Positions 10,701 to 25,947 of a stretch of DNA of 64,000 bases are shown here, in pieces. Position numbers and translations under genes: made by a program. Source of the DNA: Synanceia verrucosa. Lineage: Eukaryota; Chordata; Actinopteri; Perciformes; Synanceiidae. The DNA is taken from positions 20,478,169-20,542,168 of the forward strand of contig CM056556.1 in assembly GCA_029721515.1 (NCBI GenBank), given 5' to 3'. Below the pieces are notes generated by a model. That model searched no databases, was not told the origin of the DNA, and saw only the letters and a list, made by a program, of their open reading frames with translations. The stretch's first letter is position 1. Every line of letters starts with the position of its first letter.

Positions 10701-13700
10701 TAATTACAAGAATAATAAATTTGTGTTGAAGTCAGGGATGACATTAATAATACATTCACGTATTCCAATTATGAGTCTTTTATTCTGCCCATGTAGGTGT
10801 TGATTGACTGGATAAATGACGTTCTGGTAGGGGAGAGGATCATTGTCAAGGATCTGGCAGAAGATCTGTATGATGGACAGGTCCTGCAGAAACTGTTCGG
10901 TGAGGAGTGGAGCCACATGTGTGGAGCCACGACTAAAAACACATGGCTAAACTTTGCATTTTGTGCTGTTATTGTATCATTGGAACATCATTAAAAGTGT
11001 CTTAACTGTCTTGACATTAAATCCATGTTGAATGTGTTTCATCACTGAAAGTCTAATGTGTTCCATTTAAGCTAATGAATATTTGTCTGTGTCTTGTGCT
11101 TCAGAAAAGCTGGAAGGTGAAAAACTGAATGTTGCAGAGGTGACCCAGTCGGAGATCGCACAGAAACAGAAGCTGCAGACGGTTTTGGAGCGCATCAATG
11201 ACTCGCTCAAACTCTCCACCAGAAGCATTCGCTGGAATGTTGACTGTAAGAATATTTTCTGATGTCTTCCTTTTTTACTTTGCTTCCAAATATAATTCTT
11301 TATTGTTTTTTTATTATATGTTTTTCCCTAACATGTTTCGATTTAAGTTGGCAACTTTAAATATATAACATGTATATAATACTACTGCTGCTTTTTGCTG
11401 CAGTGAGTCTCTTCATAAGGAACATTCACTTTGGGACACTTTGATTTTGTCACCATTAGGGGTCTAACAATAAACATATTTGTACTGAACCGCCACGATA
11501 CAGGCACTTACGGTGTGCTCCTGAGTTGGAATGCAGTCTGCGACTGCAGGCTTGTCTTGATTGTGGAACTTCAAACTTCAAGTTTGAGTTCCCTCAGGTT
11601 GTGAAAGACCGTTTAGTCTTCCAGCTTGCACATGACCTTGGACTTGGACAGGACTTGGTAATTGCCTTCGTCTATTCTGAATTACTTGGTAGGGGTTGTT
11701 GATAGAATAGAATAGAATAGTTTTTTTGATTAATTCCCCCAATGGAGGACATTCACCCGCCAAAGCAGCATAGACATGTTACAGTTACAGATGTTGTTGG
11801 AAGCAGCATTTGCTCAGCATGCTTAAGTTTGGATGCCTAATTGAAGAAGCTCTGTGTCGTTCAAATTACCAGTATGGAACCACTGTGAAATACAGAAAGG
11901 GAGAAAGATAAGCTGACACACACAAAAACAGTGTGCCGACATTGTCCAGTAGCGATCGGCTATGCATCTTCGACCTGACCAACTTACACACACGTCAGTG
12001 CAAGTGCAACCTATATAATATTAAGAACTAGGGATGCACCGATCCGATATTGGTGTTGGTATTAGTGCCAATATTAAAGAAAATCAGGTATCAGTGACAA
12101 TGGGCCCGATCCATAGGGGCAGATCCATTCAGTGAAATTCTATGCTGTGCGCTGAGTGATACAGTATACAATACATATACATTGCAAAAATGCAATATAG
12201 TGCAAAACCCAATAATATGATTGATATAACAATTTGTCCAAATAGATGAGTAGTAAATAAGTAATTCAGTTTATTTATATCTGTTTATTTGTTTAAAATA
12301 ATAGGAAAGAAATGTTTAAATGAAGTCTGACTTTTGCCTTGCGCAAAAGAATGATCCTAATCTTTTCTACACAGTGAGACAGTTTGTTAGGTAATTCAGC
12401 ACTGCTTTTCTGTATCGATATTAGAGATGCACCGATCCGATACAGGGATCTGATACTGGCTCCGATATTGATTACCTTAATTACCTGGTTTGGATATCTG
12501 ATGAATGAGGACGATCCAGCATACCGATTCAGTCACTTCAGTTCTGTTTGCAACTCCGGTTATGTCATCACGCAAAGTAGGGCTGTGCAATTAATCTAAT
12601 TTTGCAAACCCACTCCCCTGGCAATCCCGCTACCCTCCGTAATCGGCAAACCCACTCCCCCCACCACAATCCCGTTACTCTCAGTAATCACGGCAAACCC
12701 GCTCCCCCCACCACAATCCTGCTACCCTCCGTGATCACGGTAATCTCTCTACCCTCCACTACCCCCCAACAATCACCGTAACTCCACCGATCACTCTTTG
12801 TCCTCCGGCATAAAAGGTGCACAAATTTGGCTTTGCAACAAGATTTGCGGCTATTGTTGAATAAAATCAAGTGAACGGAGCAGCGTAAACAACTATGGAC
12901 AGTGCTGCGTAAGAGGGGTGTATCTGCTATAAGCACTTACTATTGAAATTGAGCTTCTGTTTATGCAATGCTTCTGTTTTTTATGAATGTGTATTGTGTT
13001 TATATATTAAATTTAATCATGAGAAGTACTGAAACCTTGACATAATAATAATAATAATGATAAGAAAAAAAATAGCACGCACAGTAGCTAGTGATAAGCA
13101 AACACAGAGCAATCTGTTTGCAGTGCACTTTACATGGAAGTGTTATTTATTTCTTATTTATTAATAAATAATTAAATAGCTACATTTATATATGTGTTAA
13201 TTTGTTACCTTTTTTAACAAGGCTAAATGTTTATGTCAAGCCCGATGCCTTCGCTCACATGGCAGGGTATACAGTTCATTCATTCATCGGTAGTATCGGG
13301 TATCGACCGATACGCTTAGCCCAGGTATCGGTATTGGAATTGGATCGGAAAAAACTGGATTGGTGCATCTCTAATAGGTATCGGAACGGTATCGGCCAAT
13401 ACTAAACCTCACGCATCTGTGTCGGAAGTGAAAAAAGTGGATCGTTGCATCCCTATTAAGAACCAGTGACATCAGTAAACAAGTGCATCAAGTAGAGTCA
13501 GTAAAAAAAAAAGTCATAAAATTGTTTCACACTTTTTATTGCACATCCATCCACGTGCATGCGTGCATATATTTGCATATATGCTCACTGGATGCGCATA
13601 TGCGCTATCACGAGACACGCGGCACGTACAGCATCAAATCAGCTCGAGGAGGGAGAGAAGAGAGCTGTAATCAGCTGCAATGATTGACACCACTCAACAT

Positions 13701-16700
13701 CTGAAAACAGAGAGGAGGTCCGGCACGCGCTTACAGAGCAAGTGAGGAGTTGTCATGTCGTCTAAAAGACATCATGAGCCGGAAGTAAAGCAGGCAGATA
13801 TGTTGTTGAAATAAAACTTTGTGGCACAGTTTACCTAAGCTGCTACTCATTAGAGAGGAATCTCAGTCTCCAGTCTCTGTCTAGACTGGAGATTTTTTTA
13901 TCGAGCAACCCTGATTAACATCTATTAAATGTCTCGTTCATGCCCTCTGCATTCACCTCTGATGAAAAAGAGTAGTAACATGACCAGTTGGTGGCCGTAG
14001 ATAGGATATAAACCCATTGATAGGATATAAACTTCAGCCTATTGCCTATCAGTTTATGTTGTTACTATTATAGTATCAGCAGTAGTGGTATTTGTATTAT
14101 AGTCTATAAAAATAGTTAGTATAGTAATAATAACAACAGTTTAATTATTATTATCATTATTATTATTGTCATTAGTTTTAGTTTACATTAATTGCATTTT
14201 AATTTTATTGGGTATACACGTGTAAGATGTGCGGCTCATACAGCATGCACAGACAATAGATGGCTTCTGAAGTTATTTTTTTTAATATTTATCTATTTCA
14301 GGTTGGGGGGCGCTCCAAATAAAATTTCGCTTAGGGCCCCAATTCGGTCAGGGGCGGCACTGAGTTGGGGGTTTGATGCCTCGCTCAAGGTCACAAATAG
14401 TAATAGTAATAGGTGCACCCCCCCATCCCACTGAAATCAACGAAACAATGTATTGCTGCACAACTGATCTGTCCGAAATGTGCATCTCTTTCTAAGACCA
14501 GTGAACTGAAACTAGTGTGACATTTTTTTTAAAAGGTGAGATTAGATTCACCAAAGTCACACGATAACAAACACAAACTTGACTGAGCAGTAAACCAGTA
14601 ACTTCCGTGTTCTATGAGATAAAATGACTTTTCATCCAAGGAGTGTGTTAACTCTGAAGAGAGCATAGATAGATATAACAGCTTCAGTTCCCCAATCAGA
14701 AAGGTAAAGCTGTGAAAGTGTTCTAATACAGTGTACACTTGAACTGATATTGGTCTTTTCTTGCACCAAAGTCGGCTTTGTTATTAGTTGAGATATAATC
14801 ACTTTCATTCAGAATAATATTCATAATGACGACCTTGATCTTTAATATCTCATTGAAAAATAAAGATTTAAGCTCTTTCTTTTTTTCTTTCATTGTTGCC
14901 CTTTGTGCATGGAGAGTAAAGCTACATGTCAGGGTTTTATTCAGACTTCCACTTTAAAGGATCTGTATATGAATGTACTTGTCTCGCTGTTGAATTAATA
15001 TTCTTCTCACTGAGCTGCAAGCTTTGAGACTGAGAACAACAGCGAATGGAGGTATGCACATCAATGGAGCTCTCCACCTCTCCTTTGATGGCTCTTTTGT
15101 CTGACACAGGAAGTAATATCTACTGTCAACACACTTTTTAGTTACATTGTTAGCTGTAGTATTTATATGAGGGAGGGCCTAAAGAGATCACTGTGAGAGT
15201 AAGGCAGAAAAATAGGTGACATGGAGACACTGAAGCTTTAAGATGAAGAACATAATTGATTTTGTGAGAGCAGCGCACGAGAGAAAAGCCACATCAGATG
15301 AATTTGATTTCAAACCAAACAATATGACCATCTTGAATGCACCACTGGAAGAAGTTTGTCCTTGAAAGCTATGGACAGAATGTCTTTAGAAATGCTAAAG
15401 AACACAGGGAATAGCAGGCAATTTGATTGGGTTTGCAGTCCTTTTATTTGAGGAGCACTCTTTTTTAATCAATTCACTTTTATTTTGGTCTCCTTTCATT
15501 CCCTTTCAGAACCCCTTAGGAAGAAAATACTCTTTCCTGATATACCTTATTTGGGATCCTCATATCCAGTGAGGATCTAATGGGTTTTATGAAGGCTTTT
15601 AGCTAGCTCTGTAATTTTGCCTTAGCCATGGGGTACAATCAAAGGCTTGCCTTAGACACTTAATTGATCGTGATTGTGTATCCAAAGGTAAATCCTATTT
15701 GTTCGGTTGACTAAAGACATGTCTCTCAGTATGTCTGACTGAACAGGCTGCAGACACTCACTGGAAATCAAGATGTTGTTTTTCTTCCTGTACAAAAGCT
15801 TGTATTTGTGACATATTTTTTTTTAAATATTGCTTCAAGAAAATTCACATCTTGTGTTCGTATTTACCATTGAAGGTGCACGACCTTGCCACATAAAACT
15901 GTTATTTCCAAATTCCTTGAAGATTGAAAAATAATACAAAATATGTTGCTTGTTATGTGGTGGCTCATCACCTACAGCGAAGTACTCACACAGACTCTTC
16001 GTTAAAAACAAAAAGTGTTTTAGGAATTGGGTACTACAGACATGATTGCATTTTTGGTCTTTCAGTTGTGTATTATTGTTGTCAATTTTAACTAAATGAT
16101 TAATACTGCAAGAAGTGTTCATACAATACTGATGTACACCTGGGCATGGAACCAGCATGAGTGCATACAGGAAGGTAGTAAAACCATACTTAAGGAAGCT
16201 GGTGTACAGATGGCCTTAAGCATTACAAATCTGTATATACAAATGAAATGCTTTAAAGGAACATGCCACCATTGTTCTATACTGAAATATAATCTTCCCT
16301 GATCGTAGGCGAGTTGATACATATCTCTCTTCTTTGTGCGTGCACTCAATCACTCTGGTGCGCGGCACTATTTTGTTAGCATTTAGCATAGCCCAGCCCA
16401 GTACTTTCCTTGAGGTCCAAACAGAGGTGAAGTTAGAAGCGCCCGAGCACTTCCACATGTTCCCCATTTAAATAAGGTTACATGAGTATAGTTGCACAAA
16501 ATATAATGTGGCAATTTTCTAAGCGGATAAAAAGGAGAACTATAATGTATGGCAGAATTACACTTGGGAGCACTTCAGTGTCGACACAGTGATGTCATCA
16601 CTCCTACTCCCCCCCCTCTCTCTCTCTCTCTCTCTCATACTGGCACTGGCCAAAGAGGCTAACGTTACTCTGCAGTGCACAGACAGTACCGTTAACAGGA

Positions 16701-19700
16701 GTCACCCAAATTACAAATGTGTATAACCCTAGCTTCAAATAAGCCTTGAGCTCACAGAGCATATGTTGAATGTCTCCTGATAACATGCTAGCACTGCAGC
16801 AATCGCAGCTCTGTTAGATGCAGTGCTCCATCTGTAAACATGGCCCTGTATTGTTAGCACTGCAGCTAAAGGAGCTAGCTAAGATGACAAGTAATACCAC
16901 GGGGGAAAGAGGATTCATTCTCCTATTGAAGTGGTTGTCTGTCCTCTTCCAGGGGAAATAAAGTACTGGGAAGATCTGGACTGTATAGAATACATTATTC
17001 TATGAAGAAGCTTGGTTAGCTGCAGTGCTAACTAACTGCTTTGTAGACATGGGCTCATACATATTATGCTTGGCAACACAGCTGAAGATGAAGCATGGAT
17101 CTGTACCAACTGTTTGGGAAACAACTACAGGCGTGGAAGCTGTAAGTTAGTCCATTTTGTGTTGCTTTTCCCATTGTTGACGTCAACAATGGGGAAATGT
17201 TCAACTCACCTGTTTCAGCCCACACTGGCAAAGAAGAGGAGCAGGGGAATGAGCCGACGGACTTTTTTCCACTCCTAGGGCCTCATTCACAGGATATGGG
17301 GACACATACTAATGTTATACTACCTTTATAAAGTGAATTTTGCATAATAGGTGACCTTTAATCTTCCCCAGTTCTGTGCCATAACAGGAAACATGCAAAT
17401 TTTGCACTCAGCTGCAACGTTTTTTCGTTTTTTTCGACTTTCACGAAAAAAACTGTGACACGGCTTGTTAGAACCTTACCACATGCTATTGTTCTGATCA
17501 TGTGGGCTCTGCATGCTGGGCACATAGAGACAGACAACCACTCACACTCACATTCACATCTACGGGCAATTTAAATTAGCCAATTAACCTAATCCCCATG
17601 CATGTTTTTGGATGTCGGGAGGAAGCCGGAGTGTCCCGGAGAACCCACGCAGACATGGGGAGAACATGCAAACTCCACACAGAAAGGCCCTGGGAATCGA
17701 ACCCGGTACCTTCTTGCTGTGAGGCGACAGTGCTAACGACTGCACCACTGTGCCACCCGGGCACTACTAGTAGAAGAAGAAAAAATCTTTGGAACATTAA
17801 AGCATGTAAACACGTTTGAGTAAATACCCAATATTCAAATATGAAACTAAAAATGGGCATTGTAGGTCCTCTTAAATAATTTTGACAGCATATCAACGAC
17901 TTGAGTAATTTATATTTATATTATAACAAATATTTTCCTGTGATTCTTGTTTTTCATCTCACTTAGCGGTTCACGCTAAGAGTATAGTTGCCATCCTGCA
18001 CCTGCTGGTGGCGCTGTCACAACACTTCAGAGCACCAATCAGATTGCCGGACCACGTTTCCATTCAGGTCGTGGTCGTCCAGGTATGTGTGACTCTTGCA
18101 TAAGTTATCACCTTTATGGAGAATGTTGGTTTTATTTTTTAACAACACACTCCACTGATGTGAATTTATCTTTGTTTTTTCTCACTGCATTTTTCACCAG
18201 CCAGTGTATTTTTTCATATTCAGTAGAAAGGAAAAAAAGTCTCCCTTTTGCACATTGCCCTCTGTTTATGTCTTTCAGAAAAGAGAGGGCATCCTTCAGT
18301 CTAGACAAATTCAAGAGGAAATCACTGGCAACACAGAGTAAGTGCACTCTGCTACCTGACTTATATTTACATCTCACAATGCATGTAGCTGTTGACAGAC
18401 ATTAGTGCTGGTTCAAACTTGAAAACTGTTGCTGCTAATAGATCTTTCTGACATGTTATAAAATTGTTATAACAAATTAACAAATAAACAAATCAATTAA
18501 CAAAAAGTCTCATTGGAGACTGCTTTTAAAATGGCAATAGATACCTTTTTTCTTCTTTTGCCAGATGGAGTTAGGGTCTGCAAGACACACCACGCTGCCT
18601 GATCAGTTGTTTTTTAATTGCAACCTTCCCACTTAGTGCTCTTGTTACCTAAATGCATACCATTTAAAGTTATGAAAAACACTTACCCGAAATCTCAAGG
18701 ACTCCACTAATTTGGGATAATTACTGATAGCTATTGGAGGAAAGTTGAGGCAAAAAGCAAAAAACTATTGCCACTTTAAAATATTTAAATCTTTTGAGAG
18801 TTTTTCTTATAAGACCATTCTTTGCTATGCTTTACCACCCACAACCTAAATGAGACCAAAACTGAGCAAGTGACTAGAACTCAGTACATTCGGGGAAACT
18901 GATGTATCAGTGTTGTAAAATTAAACAAACTGTATTTCCTGATTGTCTTTTGATCCAGACAAAATACTTGACCTGAGATGAGAGATGCCATGTAGGTAAT
19001 GCCTCGTTCACACTACCCGATTTTCAGCCAATTGGCATGTCTGCGACACTTTGGAAGGCAATATGTCCATGTATTCATTAATATTGTCACAGATATATAC
19101 AGTGAAAAAACAGCCAAAAAAATGCCATGGACATTTTCTTTATCCCACAAGTTTATTAAATGATGTTGTTCAGTAAACTGCTGATGGAGAGTTGTGTAGT
19201 GTGAACACTCCTGTCGCTGACTGTAGTGTGAACAGCTCAAGACTCTGAGCAGGGCGGAGAGAGTCGCGTAGCGTGTACACCACGGCGATTCGGCGACTCC
19301 AACAGTCATGTAGTGTGAACAAGGCAAAAGGCTGGGTGTTATTTTGTAATACTGTAAATCAAAACATAGCCAATCAAAGAATAACATAACAGGACTATGA
19401 ATCTCAGTATTCAGTACCTCCTTTTGGACCTTGTTTTTTTTTTTGTTTTTTTTTTTCACGGAATGATATAAAACATACTTCATTCAAAAAGCTGCCGATG
19501 GCTGACATAGTCGTCCAATCGCTCATCCCTAATCAGTATCACAAAAGTGTACTGAGATACTGAGCCTTAAAACTGTAGTGGGACCTTGAATATCTTCTTT
19601 TCTGCAGCACACTGTGCTTTAAGTGGACTTCTCTCAGATGTTATGCAATGGTGAAAAGACAACCATTGTATTTCAACAAGATATGTGATGGCAACCTTAG

Positions 19701-22700
19701 CTGAAGAATTTAAAACACACATGCGCAGGCACTCTCTCACACACTTATTGCCTCCCTGTGAGGCTATCCTGCAGCCTGACGGCAGCAACGAGGGAGATAA
19801 CAGCAGGCCAACACACACATGCACACACATTTTGTCACGGTAGATGGATACACTGTTAATAACACACACACACACGCACACACACACATACACACACAGA
19901 GACACACGGTCACAGTGGAAATACGGTTATTACCACACCACCACTAGGACCATTGCCCAGACCTGCCTGCCTGCCTGCCTGGCTGCCTTTGCCATCACAG
20001 ATTGGGGGGGTGTATGTGGGTGTGCCTGCCATGTCTTGCTGGCCTGCCTACTGTGATATCTCTTCCTCAGGGACACTTCACACTGCAGCATCCCCCACCC
20101 TCCAAAACCACCTGACCCTTTCCAACAACAACATCCTCCAAAGTGCTAACATTGTATTAATAGACAAGAGAGTCCCTCCATTCCCATAGAAAACCCTGCA
20201 TGTACAAGGCACATCTTCATTCATTGTATCATTGCCAATGACAGTATTGTTCTGCAGCTGAAATTATTGCATTGTGCTGTATAGCGTGTCACTGCAATGA
20301 TGCCCAGGTTATTTGAATACCTGAGGTGTACCCGTGTTTATTGTGAATCAAATTATGGTACTCTACACTGTGTTGTCATTTCTGTGACATAATCCCTCCA
20401 GTCTCTACATTCCTCTCTGATTGAACTGGCAGTACTTGTCTTTTGTTTTCCCCTGGTTTTTCTACGAATATAAGAGTGTGACATTGTTCATTGAGCAAAT
20501 GACTTGTGTGTTTGACATATTTTGTCTCATGCTCCCCTTCTTTGCTCAGGGCTTTCTCTGGCAGACATGGTAGGTCCTCCATAAAGATGAGTGTATTGAA
20601 CAATATTTCTTTCAAGAATATTCACTTATGCTTTTGTTTTTGATGAATAATTTCCTCTGTTGATTCTTCTTCACAGAGCGTGACGCTTTCGACACCCTGT
20701 TTGACCATGCTCCTGATAAATTGAATGTGGTCAAAAAGGTACTGAGGCTTTGCACTGGTAATCTCAAATATGTCAGCCAACAATGGAGACCATGGAGGTC
20801 TAAATACATAAACAGCTGATATTTGAACCTCTCAGACAGCACTTTTTACTCCAGATCATGGACCAGGTTTTTCTCCGCACGGTTACCCCTCATTTCCACT
20901 GAATGTGGAACGCAGAGACATCCGTCTCTGTCCATCATCCGCTTTCTGTCGATACTCACCTGATTCCGTCTGTCATGGCTCTACCAGACAGCTGGAATCA
21001 CAAGGAATAATGAGATCACATCATATATATGAGAATCTGCTCTGTTGCTGTGCTTCGTCATCAACAAAAATAGAAGCTCGGTCTATTTGTTTCAGCAGGC
21101 GTCAACACGTCAGCACCGTTCCGTGTTCGGTGGAAATTGACACTTTGATTTGAATGGAAACCTATCAGGTCCAATGAATTGTTGCCGTCCTTCCACATTC
21201 ATTGGAAATTAGGGTCGCAGTACATAGTTAATTTTATTGATCGTGTTTAATGAGGTAGGTCCTTGACAAGAATTTATACACCAGAAAAGACTTTTGTGGT
21301 ATAAGTATAGATCCGTTTGCTGTTGTTTACTGTGCTCTTTAATCTCTAGCCAAAGCAAGTCTAGGACTTGACGGAAGCATCGTCAGAGGTGACAACTCTG
21401 CATGTTGTCGTGAGAAGAGTATTTTCCTAGTCTTCTTCTAATCTAAGTTAAATTCATGAGCACTAAAGTTAATTATTGGTAGTCTGAGGGGGAAAAAAAT
21501 CAAGTATTCTTAGTTGTTGGTATATTTCATGCCAGAATGCCAGTTATGTGTTCGTTTTTGAGTGTAGTCAAACTGTTAGATTCATATAGAAGTCTGCCTT
21601 GATAGATGTCAAGACAGTGTTGTTCAAAGTCAAATAGTGCTAAGTGATAGTCAACCAGATACTGGTCAAAAATGCACATTAAAAAATGAGGATAAAATCG
21701 TGTTCCGTTTGAAGATGTGACAATCGTGAAGATCAAATCAAAGGGTCAGAGTATAACATTTTGGGGCATCTGTTATTATATGTTCATGTTTCCGTGTTTT
21801 TGTTAGCTTTGAATGAGCCCTCAAAGTCTACCGTGGTAACGCCAGCTGCTGTCTGATTGCTTTGCCCGTAAAGTGTTGTTGTGATAAGGATAGCCTCTTA
21901 TCGAGGCAAAAGGTTAGGGTTAGGGTTATGCGCTCTGTGGCTCACATTACCACAGTCTCAGAAGGGAGCGTTATGCGGCGAGGTATTCACTACTACACAC
22001 TGTCCGTTAAACCATTTTTGCAGCAGTAGGACCTCCAACATCAAGTTGGGTTATTTTAAGCAAAAAAATAACATTGATTTCACATTTTCTCTCATCTTGG
22101 TCTGTCTGCTCAAGTTGTGTAAATTTGTATATATAGGTCTGTATTGTTTGAAATCATGCCAACTTCAGTGACAGATTTTCCTTTGTTTTTTCAGACATTG
22201 ATCACGTTTGTGAACAAACACCTCAACAAGCTCAACCTCGAGGTGTCTGAATTGGACACACAGGTATGTCACACACATACGGACAACATTTTCAAAAGTC
22301 TCTATACAATTTACAGTGCATATTTATGCTGACTTTTTTTTTTGAATATATAAAAAACTATCTTAACATATTTTTAATCTGTCATTGAGATTTTAGTCTG
22401 CTGGAAATATACCTCAGATAATACCACAAATCGAACTGATATTCACTCAGTCATTCAGTCTGTATAGCTGTTTGTGATTTTGCCTCAGTTTGCAGATGGT
22501 GTTTACCTGGTACTGCTTATGGGGCTGTTGGAGGGATACTTTGTGCCTCTCTACAACTTTTTCCTTACACCAGAGAATTTTGATCAAAAGGTAAAGTGTA
22601 ATTTTTTTCTGTATCATTCTGTGAGCTGGACTATTACAATGTACTTTTAAGTATCAAACAAGCACTTGCTGTTGGTTTGCTCAGAGCTGCCCTTGACCAA

Positions 22701-24776
22701 AGTGGGGCCCTAAGTGAAATTTTATTTTGAGGCCCCCACCTCTCCCCATCCCAGATGTATCATAGGTACAAAGTAACTGTACAACAATATGTCATTTCAC
22801 TTGACAACCTTTATTAGCATATAATAGTAGTAGTAGTAATAATAATATTCACCAAATGTCACAATTATTTATATGTCTATTCATTCTTTCTCATTCTTGA
22901 TATTGTAAATTGTAATATTTTTTTTTCTGTTTTGATATTACTTTTTAATATTGAGATTCCATTTCTTGCTGTTGCTGCAATGCAATTTCTCATGTTGGGA
23001 TCAATACAGTAATGCTATTCAATTCTGTTGCTAGTACAACAGCAACAGCATAAATTGATAAGTTATAGGCTAAATATATTGGCTTAAGTTTTAGACCATG
23101 AATATATCAATAAATGTTAATCAGGGCTGCTGGAAAAAAATCTCAGTGACAGAGATTCCAATATAATGAGATGCAGTGCTAAACTGTGTCACCAAGTTTT
23201 ATTTCAACAACATATACACCTTAAAGAGAAGCCATGTTTTGGTTTTTTTTTCCCCCTTTTACTTGCTCCAGACTCATGATGACAACACTTCTCTCTTCAC
23301 TCTGTCAGATTACCGGTCTCTTCCCTCATTCCTCAAGCTGATTTGTCTCTGTAAGCACCGGTCACCTCACGGTAGCGTCCATTGTGCATATACACAAACG
23401 CATCCCCTCGCGCAAAATGTGGCCCTCTATGGTGGACGAGACCCTACGCACAGTGCGTGCTGCGTTTAGGGAGGGGCAGCTCTGGGTTTGCTCCATCGTG
23501 GAAGTCAGCAACTAGAGTTTTAAATGTATGTTTCAAATCTGTTTCAGTATGGATTCCAACTGTGACTTTGATTGGCCATGTGGAGAAAAGGGTATCATAA
23601 TGGCAGTTACAACAACATACAGTATGCAACTTTCTGCCAGTCAATCAAAAATTCAAAGTTTGGTGACTTTGCAAAGTAGCATGGGATCATGGGAATCGTT
23701 TTCACCACTATTGTCATCTATATAGTCAGCTTTTCCCTGTTAGGAAGCATTTATCATTCTGGAGGTTTGTATCAGGGGCCAAATTATCCACAGAAGTCTC
23801 CTCCTCCGAAACAAACTGACCCAGTGACTGAAACCAGTGACAACACAGAATAAAGCAATTTCACATAAAAATATGTAAAAACATTGCTCCTGTTTGCTCA
23901 GGTTGTTTCTCTAATAACTTAAGATCCAGATGTCTGATAACAAAAAAAACCCCTTCATGTGGTTGAAATATTTTCTTGAAAACAACCTAAAAAAATCTCA
24001 AAGACATAATTTCATTATGGATTAAAAGCTAAAAAAAGGGATATGACACAATTTACAAGAGTCCAAATGAAACAGACTGTTAACTTTTTTCAAATTACAG
24101 ATTTCTTTAGGTATGAAATTTAAATATAATGTTTTTTGTTAAATATTTTAATGAGGATATGTTACATAATCTACTACTGCATTGTCGGTTTGCATGGCAT
24201 GGTCATCATTTTCCAAAATATTTCAAAAATATTGCTGACCTCACTGGATTTAGAATGAAACCAAGACTAGCACGTTAAATTTGTGACTTTTAGGTTAATG
24301 GTCTTTGGTGTTGTGTAGAAATCCGAGCTCTTTTGAACATTGAACAGTTTGTAAAGGTTTTGTTATACTCTGTTTTCTGCTGTGTTGGACAAGCAGGCAT
24401 GCAGACTTGATGTTGTGATCACCACCATATTGAGGCATCCAATCTTTTCCATGATCCATGAGAAAAAGGGCCATGACCCATATTTGGTTTTGACCCATGG
24501 TTTAGAAACACTCTTGGATCAATTCTTCATTTCTGAGAAGCCTGTGCACTTGGAGCCGGGACTCTCCTCTCAGTAGCCTGATCAATGCCATCCGTTCTTT
24601 TCCCCCTTGGATTCAGTGCGGAGCCACCTCTCCATCTCCACTGGCCCCTGTAGTACTATGGTATTCTAAACAGGCAATCTGTGGAGACACCACAGTAGCC
24701 TTTTGTTTGGGTCTTGGCCAGGGGCCCTTGCCAAGCTGCAAAGCAGGATGGACACCAGTGATACAATGTACACAAC

Positions 24777-24824
<48 letters not shown>

Positions 24825-25894
24825 TAGAGCTGAGCCCCAAGCCACTCCAGTGTGCAAAAGGAGATTACAGATGCTGTAGGGCTGGTGCCTGTCCTTCTGA
24901 GCCAGGTGTGTGCATGTGCGTGTGCATGTGGATGATACACTAGGGGCGGGCTGTGAAAAGTAGCACAAGGCATCAAAAACACTCAGTAGATCTCTACTTA
25001 AGGGTCATTATCATTTTTACCATAGCAGTAACACACACATACACACACACACACAGATTCAATGGGCAAAGAATAGAAAACTTCTTTCAACCCATTCTAT
25101 CTCCTCCCTGTGACTGGATTTCCTCCTTTCTTGTACTTTTTATTCCTCCGCACAGCTATTGCCAACGTCCCATTGTTGTGAATGCCCTGGGGCAATTTCT
25201 TAACATTCGGATTCACTTTTTGAGTTGAGTTGATTTGATTTCCGTGGGCAAAGGACACCATGTGATGTTGTTTTTTTGTTCATTACTAAGGAACACATAT
25301 GCTAAGAATGACAATTTCCTTCACGTCTAATAGGATGAAATGAAGTGATTACATTTTTGGACAAACATGGATGTAAAACACTTCAACCAGGAGGTGGTCA
25401 TTTTAGCATTCACTCCTCACAGGTCAGATTGCATCTCCTCCACAGAATTGTAAGTGAATAAACGTCAGCCCTGCATTGTCATAATTACCAGTTTTCTAAA
25501 TGTATAACCAATTTCACCAGCATGTATAATTCTGTAAGACATGCTCCATGCCCTCTGCTCTTTCTCCATGCAGTTACATTATACAAGCACCACTCGGTGG
25601 AATAACTTCAATGAGCGTGTCACTTTCTTGGAGTTTGGTGTTTTTTTTTTTTTTATTTGAGTGACACTGCTGACATGCATCCATTGATAAACAAGGGAGC
25701 TGAGTGTTTGTGCAGCTGCTGAAGGCTTATGGTCTTACAGGACAGAGCAAGCCATGTATTTGCCAGCGCCGAATGCTGCGGCAGCACGATTGAATCAACC
25801 CAGAGTGTATTGTGGGATTTAGCAACCAGTGTCGATGTTCGCTTATCAGCGAGGAGCTGCTTGTGGAGTGTGATTTGTACTTGCCCACCTTTGC

Positions 25895-25947
<53 letters not shown>

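Larger units (their letters stand above)
12029..13455. mobile_element. hAT MITE (outer of a nested pair)
   Basis: The left end is TAGGGATGCACCGATCCGAT and the right end is ATCGTTGCATCCCTA. A perfect 8-base target duplication, ttaagaac, flanks it (12021-12028 and 13456-13463). The internal sequence holds no transposase frame. A second element of the same family with closely matching ends occupies most of its interior (12422-13373), so the outer copy itself is only about 475 bp. It lies in the 6.7 kb parva intron. Confidence 0.92.

Noticed and set aside
18085..18405. 106-codon frame overlapping a parva exon
   Set aside because: It runs through intron sequence in a different frame from the parvin reading; the parva exon at 18279-18337 explains the region.
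24613..24968. Open frames with long Cys-Val or Thr-His runs
   Set aside because: They read through a CA/GT microsatellite; the same applies at 25653-25980 and 19567-20056.
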